The notes under the pieces are model-generated. The model was not told the origin of the DNA. It searched no databases and was given only the letters and a program-made list of their open reading frames with translations. The translations under genes and the position numbers were made by a program. This document shows positions 47,678 to 56,580 of a stretch of 64,000 nucleotides of DNA, piece after piece. Every line of letters starts with the position of its first letter. The stretch's first letter is position 1. This DNA is from Eutrigla gurnardus (lineage: Eukaryota; Chordata; Actinopteri; Perciformes; Triglidae): positions 5,044,522-5,108,521 of the forward strand of contig OY741266.1 of assembly GCA_963514095.1 (NCBI GenBank), given 5' to 3'.

Positions 47678-48435
47678 TTTGAATTTGAAAGGATAATAAA
47701 TTCATTTGTTTACATCAACACAAAAGCTGTAATATTTAAAATCCACATTGCGTTTGATAATATTCTGTGTCAAACGGTCCCTTATAGTACTGGGCCCACT
47801 CAGAAACGGCATCCCTACTCTGCAGTGCCTAGATCTACAGTTCTACGGTTTGTTTCATTGTTATACTTTTTTTTTTTTTGTTATATATATATATACATTT
47901 TTTTGCATCTTTAATTTTGAGCTCATATTTGCCTTTCTGACTGGCCATCCAAACCTAAATGCAGAATAATTACCTAACTATGACATAACACTGAAGATAT
48001 ACTGGAGATGCAAGGCTTCAGAAGCACATACATGTCTTCACTAGTGATTTCACATTTGGTTGATTTTGTTTTTAACACTAACTGATCTCATTAAAAAAAC
48101 AAAAAAAAACAAACAAGCGAAGAGACAAGAATTACAATAGAAGCTTTCCTTTTTTCCAGCGCTCCAATGACTTAATAAGATTTGGCACCACTTATGCACC
48201 TATATTTATTGTTTTGTGTAGTGAACGCCAGCCATTCTAATTTATTTTCTGTTGCCTATGCTGCTATGCTAATGCACGATTGTCCAATCATTATCGGTTG
48301 ATATTCTTCCTGAATAGTTTACTCTGCAGTCTCTACAAAGGCGAATAGTCAATAAAATTGTGTATTAATCCTGAATTAAACATTTTCAATACTCATTTGT
48401 TGTTTTCTTACTGCTGGACCCGGTGAGAGAGAGAG

Positions 48436-48479
<44 letters not shown>

Positions 48480-51400
48480 TCGTCCCATCTGAACAACTCC
48501 ACTGGTTAACATGGGCACAGAGGCTCACGTTGGATTAACATACAGACAATAAATAAACCTAAAAACCGGCACGTGTAACCTGTCAAACATATTCTCAGTG
48601 GTAAACGATTAACATCCCTAGTCCTCACTTGTTGCGCAGGTCTCTGCAGGCAGCAGTGTGGTTGACGGTGTTAATATGGTCAACCCAGTCCTGAAGAAAA
48701 ACGACAAATGGGAGAGGAAGATTTCACAACCGGACACAAGCAGAAGCAATCTCAAACAAAGCTAGATTCATACTTCACGTTTGAAGATAGACAAAAATTA
48801 GCTAAATCTAAGCAATCAGATAACTTGTGAAACTTCCGCCAAAAAACTTAAGTAAAGACAAAAGCTCCAGAGGATCGTTGTTTCCTGGTGTCATTATCTA
48901 ACGTGGTGTGAAAACCCTGAATTCAACAAGTTTAACATGCCTACAATAATAAAGAAAAAAACAAGAGGTTTAGATTTGGAAACCTGGAAACTTTTTCGAC
49001 AAAGGCCACTACTATCCATCAGGCCACAACCTACAATAGTAATATTTTTGTAAATTTGGAGAGACCTTTATTGACACAAATGCAATCTTTTAATGAGAGA
49101 AATGAGCGTTAAATTGCTTTAGTCCAAATATATAACTTCAAAAATTCCACACTCGGCATACTTGATGAAATTAAGTATTTATGTTACAACACTGCGGAGT
49201 CAATAACACCACCATTTGAGACCATGACCATCTCAATGCCAGAGACCAGAGCAGTGGATTTTCCCACAAACAAAGGAGTTTCAACTAATGTTGAACAAAG
49301 GAAATAATTCTATTATACTTTGGTCAGTTTATATCAACCTTTTAAATCACCTGTTGAAACATAGTTAATGATATAATAATTTCTACACCAAGCAGACATC
49401 ATCCCGGTCCATTAATAGATCTGTAAACATGCAGTTGTCATATTTACAGTTTTGGGCAGATAAACCGAATTCTTAATTACACACTGTCTCACAGTCAATT
49501 TGATATATTTTGTGATTAAACTACATACGGAAGGAATGCTATTCAGTTTGATGCAATCTGTAACTCGCTACTAGACTCTAATAAAGTCTACATACTGCTC
49601 CTGTAAGAAAACAGCATCTTTGTTGATCATTTTTGAACTTGCACTGTATTCTGTACTGTTTGTTCATTGAAAATGTACTGTGTACTATAGATGGGTCTGG
49701 TATTTAATAAATATGTTGTCATATTAATGATTGATTGATTTATGTTTGCTTAATCTCATTTATTTAATGAGCAAAACAGCTAAAGCACCTTTTCCCTCTG
49801 CAACTCTTGTGTTTGGGTGAAAAACTTTAATAGACTTGCACATGAAACTTCTAGTTGAGAAACTGTAGTATTTGAAAAAGTAGTTATATGTATAATGTTT
49901 GGGCTTTACCAGTAAAGGCAGCACAACAAAACATGTTTCCGATACTGAGGGGCTCTTCTGGCCTTTTGAGGACACCTTCCTTATTATTTTGGAGTCCATG
50001 TTAACAGATTAGGAGTGGCCACACTGCCTGTGTGTGCGATGCGTGTGCGGCTCGGCTGCTTGTCCGCTGCGTCTCTTCTCCACATTTGTGGCCTCTCCAA
50101 TTTACTGTGCATGCAAAGTGAAAATTGTTTTTTAACATGGCATCATATCGCCAACATTACATTAATACAGTAATGAACACAAGTATATATTTTTACCTCG
50201 TGATTTCCTGCTTCCTTTTCAAAATAAAAGCCAGATGACTTCTTACTGTGGACAGAATCCCTTCACACAAGGCTTTTATTCTGAAATATTTGCAGCAGTG
50301 TTACGGAAAATGCTGGTGTGACTGCACAACTCCATAAAAACACAATTCCAGCTGTTATTTCAAATGAGCAAGCGCTTCTTAACCCATTTATTTATATAGA
50401 AAAACAGAAAGAGCTTTAAATTTATTATAAATGTAATGATAATTAAATTAAATGAAAGAATGAATGAGAGACGCAGTAGGTTAACGATGCAGCAGTCAGG
50501 CGCTGCTCATGCAGGCAGTGTGGCCTCTGTGTTATTTCTTTCAATGGAAACTCAAGTATGATCACACATTATTCTAAACAATGGGTTTTGCTGGCAACAA
50601 ACTAGCTGGAACATTAAGAGCAGGGGTTTTCAAAGTCTGAGACTGTTAGCGTCCCCTCAGGCAAAGCTGGGAAAAAGATGCTCTGCCCACTCCCCTTAGT
50701 TTACTCAATTCCTGGATGTCCATGGAATCGTAAAATGTCATTAAATCCCATAGACACTCAGCAACTGAGCCAAGATAGCCTAACGTTGGGTTCACACTGG
50801 ACATGAAAATGTAGCGCAATGTCAATTGTTGCATGAGTTAATCTCTGCCGTCTGTGTGTGTGTGGTGTAATTTAAAAAACACAATCAAAAACAGCAATGA
50901 AACTATCGCTGAAGACTGTGACCTCTGCGCTGTATCACCTTCTGTGTGAACAGCCCAAGTCCTATACATTGGTGCCAAATGGTAGCAGGCAGCAATCCTC
51001 TGAAAGTTGTCCAGTGTAAACCCAGCATTATATTGCTGATTGATATAATTTCAGACTAGACCAAATACGCAAAAAAGAACTCAGGCATTTGTTAGTTTCT
51101 AGAGCTGTATTTCTATTTTTCCACTGTCATTCGCTGCGTCCTTCTGCCTCCCACTTTGAAAACCTCTGATTAAGAGCAACTGTACTAAGGCCTACTAATT
51201 TCAATAGAAATTACAAACCACTTAAAACACTACTTAAGTGACAGAATCAAAATCACTCATGTCGACAACTGCAAGGCTGCAGACTAAATTTAACATGTGA
51301 TGATATTCCTTTCAGACATTGTTATGAGGGCATGTTGGCACTCACCTTTTCCTGATCACACTGTGTGTGGCACAGGGAGCAGGTATGGGGATACACCTTT

Positions 51401-53077
51401 GGAGACACAGCTGAGAAATCACTTATCATGGTGGGGGTAGGTAACTTCTTGCTGCTGCTGCGTGGATTTGAGCCAGATGAAGAGGAGAGAGACCGTCTCG
51501 AGGAAGCTTCGCTCTTGGTTTCAGATGTGGGTCTAGGTTTGGGTCCTTCACGCCTGTAGTCTCGGTCTAGATTACGAGATTTGGCTGATAGTGCAAATTC
51601 TCTCCCAGGTGACCGATTGCTCTTGCGATGTTCATTACTCATCCTGCGATAGTCCTGGTCTCCATGCTTGCTTGAGTCACTGTGTTCCAAACGAACCTGC
51701 CGCCTTTCCACTTTATCTAATTTTGGAGCTGATGAGGACGACGGCGAGGCTGGGTACATTTTAACTGTCCTTTCACTGGAGAGCCGCTCTCTTTTGAAAG
51801 TCTCTCTGGTACTGGTCTCGTCCTTTGCCCGACTGGCGTGACCATAGTCGATGACTTTACCTGCTGTCTGTGTAACAGTAAGAAGGCTGGGCACTTCCGG
51901 TGTGAGGGAAGAGCGGGAAGGAGCTGGCGGCATATCATGGATGCTGCGTGAGAACGAGGATGAGGAGGCGGAAGCCACAGGCTTCTGGTTACCCGTCTTG
52001 TTGATCTGGATGTCACGGAGAATGAATGGTAAAGTATCTGGCGTTAGCTGATCATCAGGGTAATGACTCAGCACTTCTAAGTCCTCATTTGAAAGTCCAA
52101 AGCTAGCCAAGATGCTCCCTGCACTCTCTGGTGTGTACAAAGTCTGACCATCCGCAGCACCACCACTTCCCCCACCATGGGGGTGCCGTGCTTGAACTGA
52201 TGGCGAGTCACTTACAGGGGCAGTCCAGCTTGGCATGCTTGTTCCGGAGTGGCTGCTCTGTGGCTGCTGTTGAGGCCCCTGTTGTCGTTGGGACTGGTGG
52301 CTAGCACTCGGAGGAGGATTGGCAAACAGTTTAGCTGGAGGTTGGTAGCTTGACCAATCCACTCCTTGCTGGTGACCAGGTTGATTATCAGAGGCGAGTG
52401 TTATCTGGTTAGAGCCGTAGCTTCCATGTTGACCAGAACCTGAGCCTTGGTTCTGGTGTTGGTTCGGTCGGTTCATATGATCAATGAGGCGGTGATCCAT
52501 GTCCCGAGCACCCCGGATAGCCAGGGCGGACTCCAGCTCATCAGGAAGCTGTGTAGGACGAGGAAACTGGAAACCCATCACCGGAGACAGCATATTAGAG
52601 GAAGACCGATTCTGATGCTGATTTGGAGGTGGCTGGTGATGAGGAGGCCTGGGCCCATTAGAGAAGGGCTGTGGCCCTTGTTGCTGGGAGTGGTGGTGGT
52701 ACATGGCAGCGGACAGACTCAGCCGCGGGTTTCGATACGTTTTTCTGTGTATGTCCACGTTAAACCCAACAGATGACAACTGCAGACTATTGAGAAGACT
52801 CCGGAGGGCCAGGTGAGGAGGTAATGCCGCTGCAACTCCGTTGTTGTGACACTGGTTGCCAACAGTTATGGTCGCTAGAGTAGCAAGCTGCTGGAGAGCA
52901 ATCTGTACCCAAGTCTCAATCTGAGCCAATCGAAGAGCTGTCACTGCAGCAGCGCCAGCCACGGGTCCAAATGTGAAATGGGTCCCTCTGGTACAGTTGG
53001 CAACGGAGAATGTTGCATTGGGCTCCAAACGAAGGGTAGGAGCAATGTGCAAATTACTGTCGGCGTGCACAGCGAGG
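29348..53077 (-). CDS. znf638: Zinc finger protein 638 (NP220), matrin-type zinc finger/RRM nuclear protein
   Basis: 22 recognised coding exons, all with GT/AG borders and consistent phases: 53077-51346, 48690-48629, 47231-47035, 46367-46201, 45501-45286, 44864-44766, 44547-44510, 44402-44356, 44045-44014, 43875-43756, 41221-41090, 40948-40907, 39353-39216, 39079-38915, 38737-38315, 38210-37686, 37246-37100, 36997-36754, 35774-35226, 30940-30815, 30726-30605, 29398-29348. From the ATG at 52704 this makes 5,001 bp, about 1,666 aa, shorter than mammalian ZNF638 (about 1,980). Identity rests on SILASFGLSNEDLE, VIDYGHAS, the FPFN(M)NDFVTVDEV motif and the C-terminal LVPKTGFFC finger. ZNF638 is a nuclear DNA/RNA-binding protein implicated in splicing and in silencing unintegrated retroviral DNA. 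The 3' end of the exon at 37686 is the least certain border. Confidence 0.93.
29465..29677 (+). repeat. Dispersed repeat of unknown family, copy A
   Basis: About 210 bp closely matching 39771-39985 in the same orientation (shared TATGGATCATCTGGATC, GGTTTTCCAGCAGA, GACGGACTGTCTGACATTA). No terminal repeats or Pol III boxes were recognised. It lies in the last znf638 intron. Confidence 0.75.
30572..30597. repeat. Microsatellite beside zinc-finger exon donor
   Basis: A TG run on the plus strand, so CA repeats in the znf638 pre-mRNA, starting about eight nucleotides inside the intron after the C-terminal zinc-finger exon. Confidence 0.9.
31525..32735 (+). pseudogene. Broken ZNF862-like hAT transposase
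   Basis: Fragments in order: FRQDWLKQFPWLMYDEERDS with YCIYC (TTF-type zinc finger, about 31.58-31.67 kb); a segment including AYNIAKEELPFTKF and MTDGDTDVSTKECVIVYC (31.98-32.45 kb); and a last piece near 32.65 kb reading ADGAAVNLGHKG. Stops and frame changes lie between them, and the DDE core is incomplete. Confidence 0.78.
31798..31829. repeat. Perfect 14-bp inverted repeat
   Basis: AATGGGCATCGTTC, a 4-nt AAAT loop, and the exact reverse complement. It lies inside the hAT remnant between the zinc-finger fragment and the transposase fragment. Confidence 0.9.
33003..34986. mobile_element. hAT-like element with 6-bp flank repeat
   Basis: Starts CAGGGCTTGAAG and ends CTTCAAGCCCTG. AGTCAT lies directly outside both ends (32997-33002 and 34987-34992), a clean 6-bp target duplication. 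Inside are simple tracts (TA at 33282-33302, TTA near 33803-33838, a G run near 34270, an A run at 34902-34924) and decayed repeat sequence. No transposase was recognised. It is in the same znf638 intron as the 31230-32890 element. Confidence 0.78.
35226..35774 (-). CDS. znf638: znf638 exon: Ala-Pro-Ser repeat
   Basis: 549 bp, phase 1 on both sides. About 105 codons (35705-35410) are repeats of APSAP and AAAPSAP, encoded by 15-bp and 18-21-bp units around GCAGGAGCTGAAGGG on the plus strand. A Ser/Glu/Lys-rich segment follows. All unit lengths are multiples of three, so the frame survives copy-number change. Long open frames on both strands here come from the repeat. Confidence 0.82.
36754..37246 (-). 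CDS. znf638: znf638 exons: FVTVDEV motif and Thr/Ser-rich region
   Basis: Exon 37246-37100 (49 codons) encodes ESEDFPFNMNDFVTVDEVGD, nearly the same as the start of the repeated VTVDEV region of mammalian ZNF638. Exon 36997-36754 (244 bp, phase 0 to 1) is Thr/Ser/Glu/Pro-rich. Only one VDEV unit is seen here, whereas the mammalian protein has several, which may explain part of the size difference. Confidence 0.88.
37686..38210 (-). CDS. znf638: znf638 exon: Lys/Glu/Arg-rich helix region
   Basis: About 175 codons beginning VTQEMVNALLVECRTRSV, then a long run of alternating E/K and R/E (about 38080-37850) likely to form a single charged alpha helix, ending near VLNVDNVLDIAEPVNSAPV. The start (CAACAG acceptor) is firm. 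The end could be 37701 or 37686, both CCC|GTG donors in the same phase. Confidence 0.75.
38315..38737 (-). CDS. znf638: znf638 exon: acidic low-complexity region
   Basis: 141 codons, phase 0, rich in Asp/Glu/Thr/Ser/Ala (for example DVSKDDDVQTDELPVDSLAA). Probably disordered. Donor CCTAAG|GTAAAA. No known motif, but it keeps an open, in-phase frame between two well-supported exons. Confidence 0.8.
38915..39353 (-). CDS. znf638: znf638 exons: third RRM-like domain
   Basis: Exons 39353-39216 (46 codons) and 39079-38915 (55 codons). The first gives GWSSLVVINNVP (beta-1), EVQKLVRRFG (helix) and VIKTLVLNN (beta-2). The second gives VICEMATAAMALSVYKRF and a basic tail (FFSRKADPKANTQTK). The split again falls before beta-3. 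Donors ATG|GTGAGG and GAG|GTTGGG. Confidence 0.87.
39771..39985 (+). repeat. Dispersed repeat of unknown family, copy B
   Basis: Partner of 29465-29677, roughly 85% alike by eye with a few small indels. In a znf638 intron between the exons at 40948-40907 and 39353-39216. Confidence 0.75.
40907..40948 (-). CDS. znf638: znf638 14-codon microexon
   Basis: 42 bp, phase 0 on both sides, encoding VALYNLLMGSVDPL. Acceptor TGTACACAG and donor TTG|GTGAGT are strong. Skipping it would keep the frame. Confidence 0.75.
41090..43875 (-). CDS. znf638: znf638 exons: second RRM
   Basis: Exons 43875-43756 (40 codons: KGMVLLTGFPESDWSESDII and on) and 41221-41090 (44 codons: VLVSMPDTEMAQEMEKVHAL and on), both phase 0. 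These are the halves of an RRM split before beta-3. The 2.5-kb intron between them contains the three-layer transposon nest at 41587-43653. Confidence 0.87.
41851..41925. repeat. Hairpin with 26-bp arms
   Basis: GTATATTTTGCCAGGATAAC and ACAGTT on the left are mirrored on the right by AACTGTGTTATCCTGGCAAA (with one extra A), around a 22-nt loop. It is within the outer TIR element. Confidence 0.88.
41959..43333. mobile_element. hAT element with perfect 8-bp target duplication
   Basis: Starts CAGTGGTGGACAGTAAC; the right end reversed starts CAGAGATGGACATAGTAC. CTACTGTG flanks it exactly at 41951-41958 and 43334-43341. Sub-terminal ACTTAAGTAC-type repeats match the common fish CAGTGGTGGA hAT family. 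Non-autonomous. It carries a second hAT insertion. Confidence 0.9.
42289..42842. mobile_element. Inner hAT MITE
   Basis: 15-bp ends CAGTGGCGCCGCCAG and CTGGCGGCGCCGCTG, with target duplications TGCCTCCC and TCCCTCCC (7 of 8 match). GC-rich with a TG-rich middle. Inserted in the 41959-43333 element, so the youngest layer of the nest. Confidence 0.88.
44014..44547 (-). CDS. znf638: znf638 three microexons
   Basis: Exons 44547-44510 (38 bp), 44402-44356 (47 bp) and 44045-44014 (32 bp), phases 0-2-1-0, encode a Pro/Ala/Ser-rich linker (KSEAGLSPAAKN, KPAPGPDSSAAGEDK, AEADQKTPNE) between two RRMs. Together they are 117 bp, so all three could be skipped in frame. Each has good acceptor and donor sequences. 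Confidence 0.75.
44766..45501 (-). CDS. znf638: znf638 exons: first RRM
   Basis: Exons 45501-45286 (72 codons) and 44864-44766 (33 codons), both phase 0. A basic, NLS-like AAKKKRK opens, followed by the RRM: beta-1 RLVYLTGIP, helix EQEVTDLVGSFG, beta-2 KINNVILMP, beta-3 ASVCMVKS, helix EDAQALANS. The intron falls at the usual place before beta-3. The RNP1 aromatics are not conserved, as in other matrin-3/ZNF638 RRMs. Confidence 0.88.
46201..47231 (-). CDS. znf638: znf638 exons: Ser/Arg/His-rich linker
   Basis: Exons 47231-47035 (197 bp) and 46367-46201 (167 bp). The first encodes a Ser/Pro/His/Arg-rich segment (SGRYGSRALWDPKDG, SLSRSLSGSPTPSP), in the position of the RS-like region of mammalian ZNF638. 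The second gives GGSSRGGVKRPYDDLTK and a basic stretch ending PGGK. I chose the donor GGCAAG|GTGACT because it joins in phase 0 to SAKPPAAKKKRK. The frame runs on about 30 codons if unspliced. Confidence 0.8.
47624..48478. repeat. CA and GA/GT microsatellites in znf638 intron
   Basis: A CA run at about 47624-47675 and a compound GA-then-GT run at about 48427-48478, with unassigned AT-rich intron sequence between them. Confidence 0.9.
48629..48690 (-). CDS. znf638: znf638 exon: second half of first matrin-type zinc finger
   Basis: 62 bp, phase 0 to 2: DWVDHINTVNHTAACRDLRN. The two histidines (DHINTVNH) complete the U1-like C2H2 finger whose cysteines are in the preceding exon. Acceptor TTCTTCAG, donor CAA|GTGAGG. 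Confidence 0.9.
50621..51168. mobile_element. hAT MITE with perfect target duplication
   Basis: Ends CAGGGGTTTTCAAAGT and, reversed, CAGAGGTTTTCAAAGT. ATTAAGAG is repeated exactly at 50613-50620 and 51169-51176. It holds another short TIR element (50781-51030). In the intron after the large znf638 exon. Confidence 0.9.
50781..51030. mobile_element. Nested 250-bp TIR element
   Basis: TAACGTTGGGTTCACACTGG at the left is mirrored by CCAGTGTAAACCCAGCATTA at the right, giving about 20-bp imperfect inverted ends inside the hAT MITE. Non-coding; superfamily not assigned. Confidence 0.75.
51346..53077 (-). CDS. znf638: znf638 large N-terminal exon
   Basis: A 1,732-bp exon from acceptor CCACCTCACAG to donor AAAAG|GTGAGT. 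The first ATG in frame is at 52702-52704 (MYHHHSQQQ). The 124 codons upstream are open but have no ATG. After a Gln/Pro/His-rich stretch come ESAGSILASFGLSNEDLEVL, LTPDTLPFILRDIQ and KVIDYGHAS, blocks typical of ZNF638. A Ser/Arg/Lys-rich region follows, then PTPTMISDFSAVSPKVYPHT and the first CXXC of the matrin-type finger (CSLC). Confidence 0.92.
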
Positions 53078-54014
53078 CTGTGAGGTGGAAAGCAGAAATT
53101 ATACTATTATAGATGAATAAACTTTCATTTTCATTTTAAAAATAAGATTTCAAAAAGTCCTTTTCCCAACGCAGTTTTTTTACAACAGGTTGGCTCAGTC
53201 CTCATTTGGTTTGTGATTTCTTTCCTTTGTCAACTGTCAAAGCACTAAGAAAACACCTTGAGAACTCTGTCCTGTAGTCCCAGAGTGCTTTTCTTTTAGG
53301 ACGGGAAAGCAAAGCAACATTATGCAACACAGCAAATATGGATTTGACCTATACTGAAACTGATCTGCTATGCATGTTCAATATTACAACAGTGGTGGGC
53401 TTTGTCCAAACATGGTATAGACCTCTTTGCCAAAATATTCACAGCAGAACAAAACAATTATAATAGCACATGATCCAGTCTTCCCCTGAATATTCCCTGC
53501 AGACAACATAGATCATTGCAATTTCTACAAATTCTAAATCACACTTACCATGAACTGGAACACATTCAAAATAAACAGTGTAATTTTCATTGAAAAACGC
53601 TGGTAAAACTCAAATACTAAAATTGTGAGCACAAATCAAACATTTTGAACAATGTGTAGGCCTGTTTGAAATACTAAAATATTTTGCATTATTGAAAGAA
53701 GAAAGTTCAATGCAAGTAGGCGTACACTGTATGTCAGGGATGCTTTACCTGGGGACTACTTTTGCCAAATGAGAGGAGGCCCAGGGTAAGGCAATAATTC
53801 TAGGATTTGAGGATTCATGGTGTATGTATTTGCACATCATCAGACATGACAACCAAGTATCCAGATCAGTATCTGCCCTCTCTTATTTGTACCTGTACCA
53901 GAGCCATACTGGGGCTGAATGATTGGTTGTTGCCTTTTAGACTGCCTTCAATTTTTTTTTATTTTAGCAATACTGTTCATGTCAAACAGTGAGACTACCC
54001 TACCATCTTGTTCT

Positions 54015-54345
54015 ATTCAGGGTCGCGGGGGGGGGGGGGGGGGGGGGGGGGCTGGAGCCGATCCCAGCTAACCCAGTCTATCACAGGGCTGACATGTAGA
54101 GACAAACAACCATTCACACTCACATTCACACCTACGGGCAATTTAGAGTCATCAATTAACCTATCCCCATCCTGCATGTCTTTGGACTGTGGGAGGAAGC
54201 TGGAGAACCCGGAGAGAACCGACGCTTACATGGGGAGAACATGCAAACTCCACACAGAAGGAACCCGATCCGGGACTGGAAACCAGGACCTTCTCGCTGT
54301 GAGGCGACAGTGCTACCCACTACACCACCATGCAGCCCTTTGCTC
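54015..54345 (-). mobile_element. SINE, V-SINE-like, with expanded G tract
   Basis: Minus-strand copy with tRNA-like head (GGTGTAGTGGGTAGCACTG, then TCGCCTCACAGCGAGAAGG) and the body and tail seen at 17790 and 58036. Its internal C tract is expanded to 25 (G on the plus strand, 54027-54051). It lies in the first znf638 intron, same strand as the gene. Confidence 0.87.
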
Positions 54346-55479
54346 TATGTCATGTCATAAATAAACCAAAACATATACTGGTGTGCACACTCAATTTGGT
54401 GAGGCTCTCACATCTTTGAGGACACATTCTGATTCTGATTTCCTTTGAACAGACCAAGCAGAGCAAACATTGACCAAATATTAGCTTTTAAGAAAAAGTT
54501 AAACTTGCATGCTGAGAAACTAAACAAGACACAAAGAGATTATTTTGTTGCTATAATCATCTCACCAGATATTCTTTCAGGAGGTAAATAGGATAAAAGG
54601 CGAAGTCAAAGTTAAGCAAAGTAGCATTTGACAGAAGATATTGCATGCAGGTTAGCAACAACATAAATAGCAATAACATTCATTTCTACTTTCTCAAAAA
54701 AAAAACAGGCATGTGCATTAATAATCTGGGTAAGCAGCCAGGTACATTCACAGCGTTGTACGTAAACATTACTTCACTGGCTGGACACCCAAGGTCAGCA
54801 CATTTAAGTCGAGTTGAAACATTATTTCTATCTTCCATATGGCAACATATTCCCAAGTGAAACAGGACAGACAGGCGGGACAAAACTTTAGGAGAGATTT
54901 GATTTGATTGTTCAAAAGATGAGCTCACGACCTTCTCTTGACAGAAGGGTGTCATATTATTGGTTGGTACAGCATGCATCATATTTTATGTTCCAACACG
55001 AAATGCATATTGGGTTTTAAAAATGAGAGAATTTGAGTGGGTGTTTTTTGTTTATTTTTACATATACTGTTAAATAGGTAGGCCTATACACTATAACCGG
55101 GGATGTGATCTAAAGGGTTAAATGGTTACATATAAAGTTCAAACATGTGATTTCTGATGCAACATATGGCACAAGGGGTGACTCTTATTTGGATTGAGTT
55201 TTAAATTAACATTAATTTACACAGAAGAAGAAAACGCACAGTTTACAATGGTGAACTTCGGTGGTGAAAGTGGAGAATTTAGTATGATGGAGAAGCTGTC
55301 AAACCTGCGTATGTCTACGCTGCAGCCCCTGCTTGTAGCGCGTACTGGATTACAAGTATAGGTTCTGTACACACTCTATAGAAGCTAAAGACTATAAACA
55401 TATATAAGCAACTGTTGGAATTATGATAGAATAACTGCCGTATTGACAATGATGTAAACTGTGAAATACAGGGCCACAC

Positions 55480-55760
55480 ATTTCCGCCATTTTGGGTGTT
55501 TTCGCGACCTAGCTAGCTAACGTTAGCTATCAAGAGGAAAACGTATACAGTTCCGTTACATTTAATGAACACTCGTACCGCTCCCGAGTGCACAACACAT
55601 CCAATAAATACCTTTCACTAATAGTCGATATGCTTCTTTGTTGTAACCGGAAAGTCTTGCTTCCTTTTCAGCCCGAAAACTACTCATTAGTATCAGGCTG
55701 TGTTCTACCATCAGGAACAACCGGGGAAACAACGAGACACACTTCCGCCGCGAGTTTTTC
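55480..55760 (-). promoter_or_regulatory. znf638: Putative znf638 promoter and non-coding exon 1
   Basis: On the minus strand an ETS-type site GGCGGAAGTG (within 55740-55750) is followed by a short exon-like segment ending GTGAAAG|GTATTT (donor 55611-55610). A YY1-type AAAATGGCGG lies at 55484-55493. Splicing this donor to the acceptor at 53079-53078 gives no ATG in the znf638 frame before 52704, so exon 1 would be 5' UTR, with upstream ATGs in other frames. The transcription start was not determined. Confidence 0.5.
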
Positions 55761-55799
55761 ACAGTAAAACATCACCTCCACTACAACTATTCGTCTTAT

Positions 55800-56513
55800 T
55801 TCGTCTCTTTTTTTAAGTTCCAGTTCTTCTTTTGTGCGTTAAGGTGACAATCTGGTATCCATAGCCAAATTATGACTGTTGAAATACTTAAGTAATGTAT
55901 ATATTACAAATCACTTCAATAAGTATTTAAAAAATACTTTCACTGAGCGGTTTTAACACTAAACTAAAAACGACAGACTTACGACACACTGAGACTTTCT
56001 GGATGTGAAACATTATCTGTTGAACTGATAAATATCAGATGTGGAATTCATGATCCCTCCGTTGATGACTGAATATATTGTTTCGAAAACAAGATCCCAT
56101 GGGGAACCATGAATTGAAATAAATGCTGACAAAATGAGAAGAGACTGTGAACAATTTCTACAATTACTACGTGGTGTTTGTTGTCAAAACTAAGAGACAA
56201 TCAGATCTTAGATGAGGCGAGAGCCAGGCATTCCCCATCATGCCCAGCCCCAGGGCTTGCACGGGAGAGCAACAGCGGCGCCTGCCTCCAAAAACTTCGG
56301 CCGCCTTGACCTCGTGAGATCATCTTGTCCACGCGTTCATGACGACAGAGCAAGTCGGGATCAAGTCGGACACAAATCTAACCGGCATGCCGGTGATGGA
56401 ATGTGCAGGCCTGGTTCCTGGACCTCGTTGTCTCCCCAATTCACATGCCAACATAGAAGGCTAGAACCTATTTGTCTCTCTCACAGACACATGCACACAC
56501 ACACAGACACACA

Positions 56514-56580
<67 letters not shown>

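Noticed and set aside
55562..55762. 66-codon minus-strand ORF as the znf638 N-terminus
   Set aside because: Its frame does not match the znf638 frame when its donor is joined to the acceptor at 53079-53078. It is better seen as 5' UTR with upstream ATGs.
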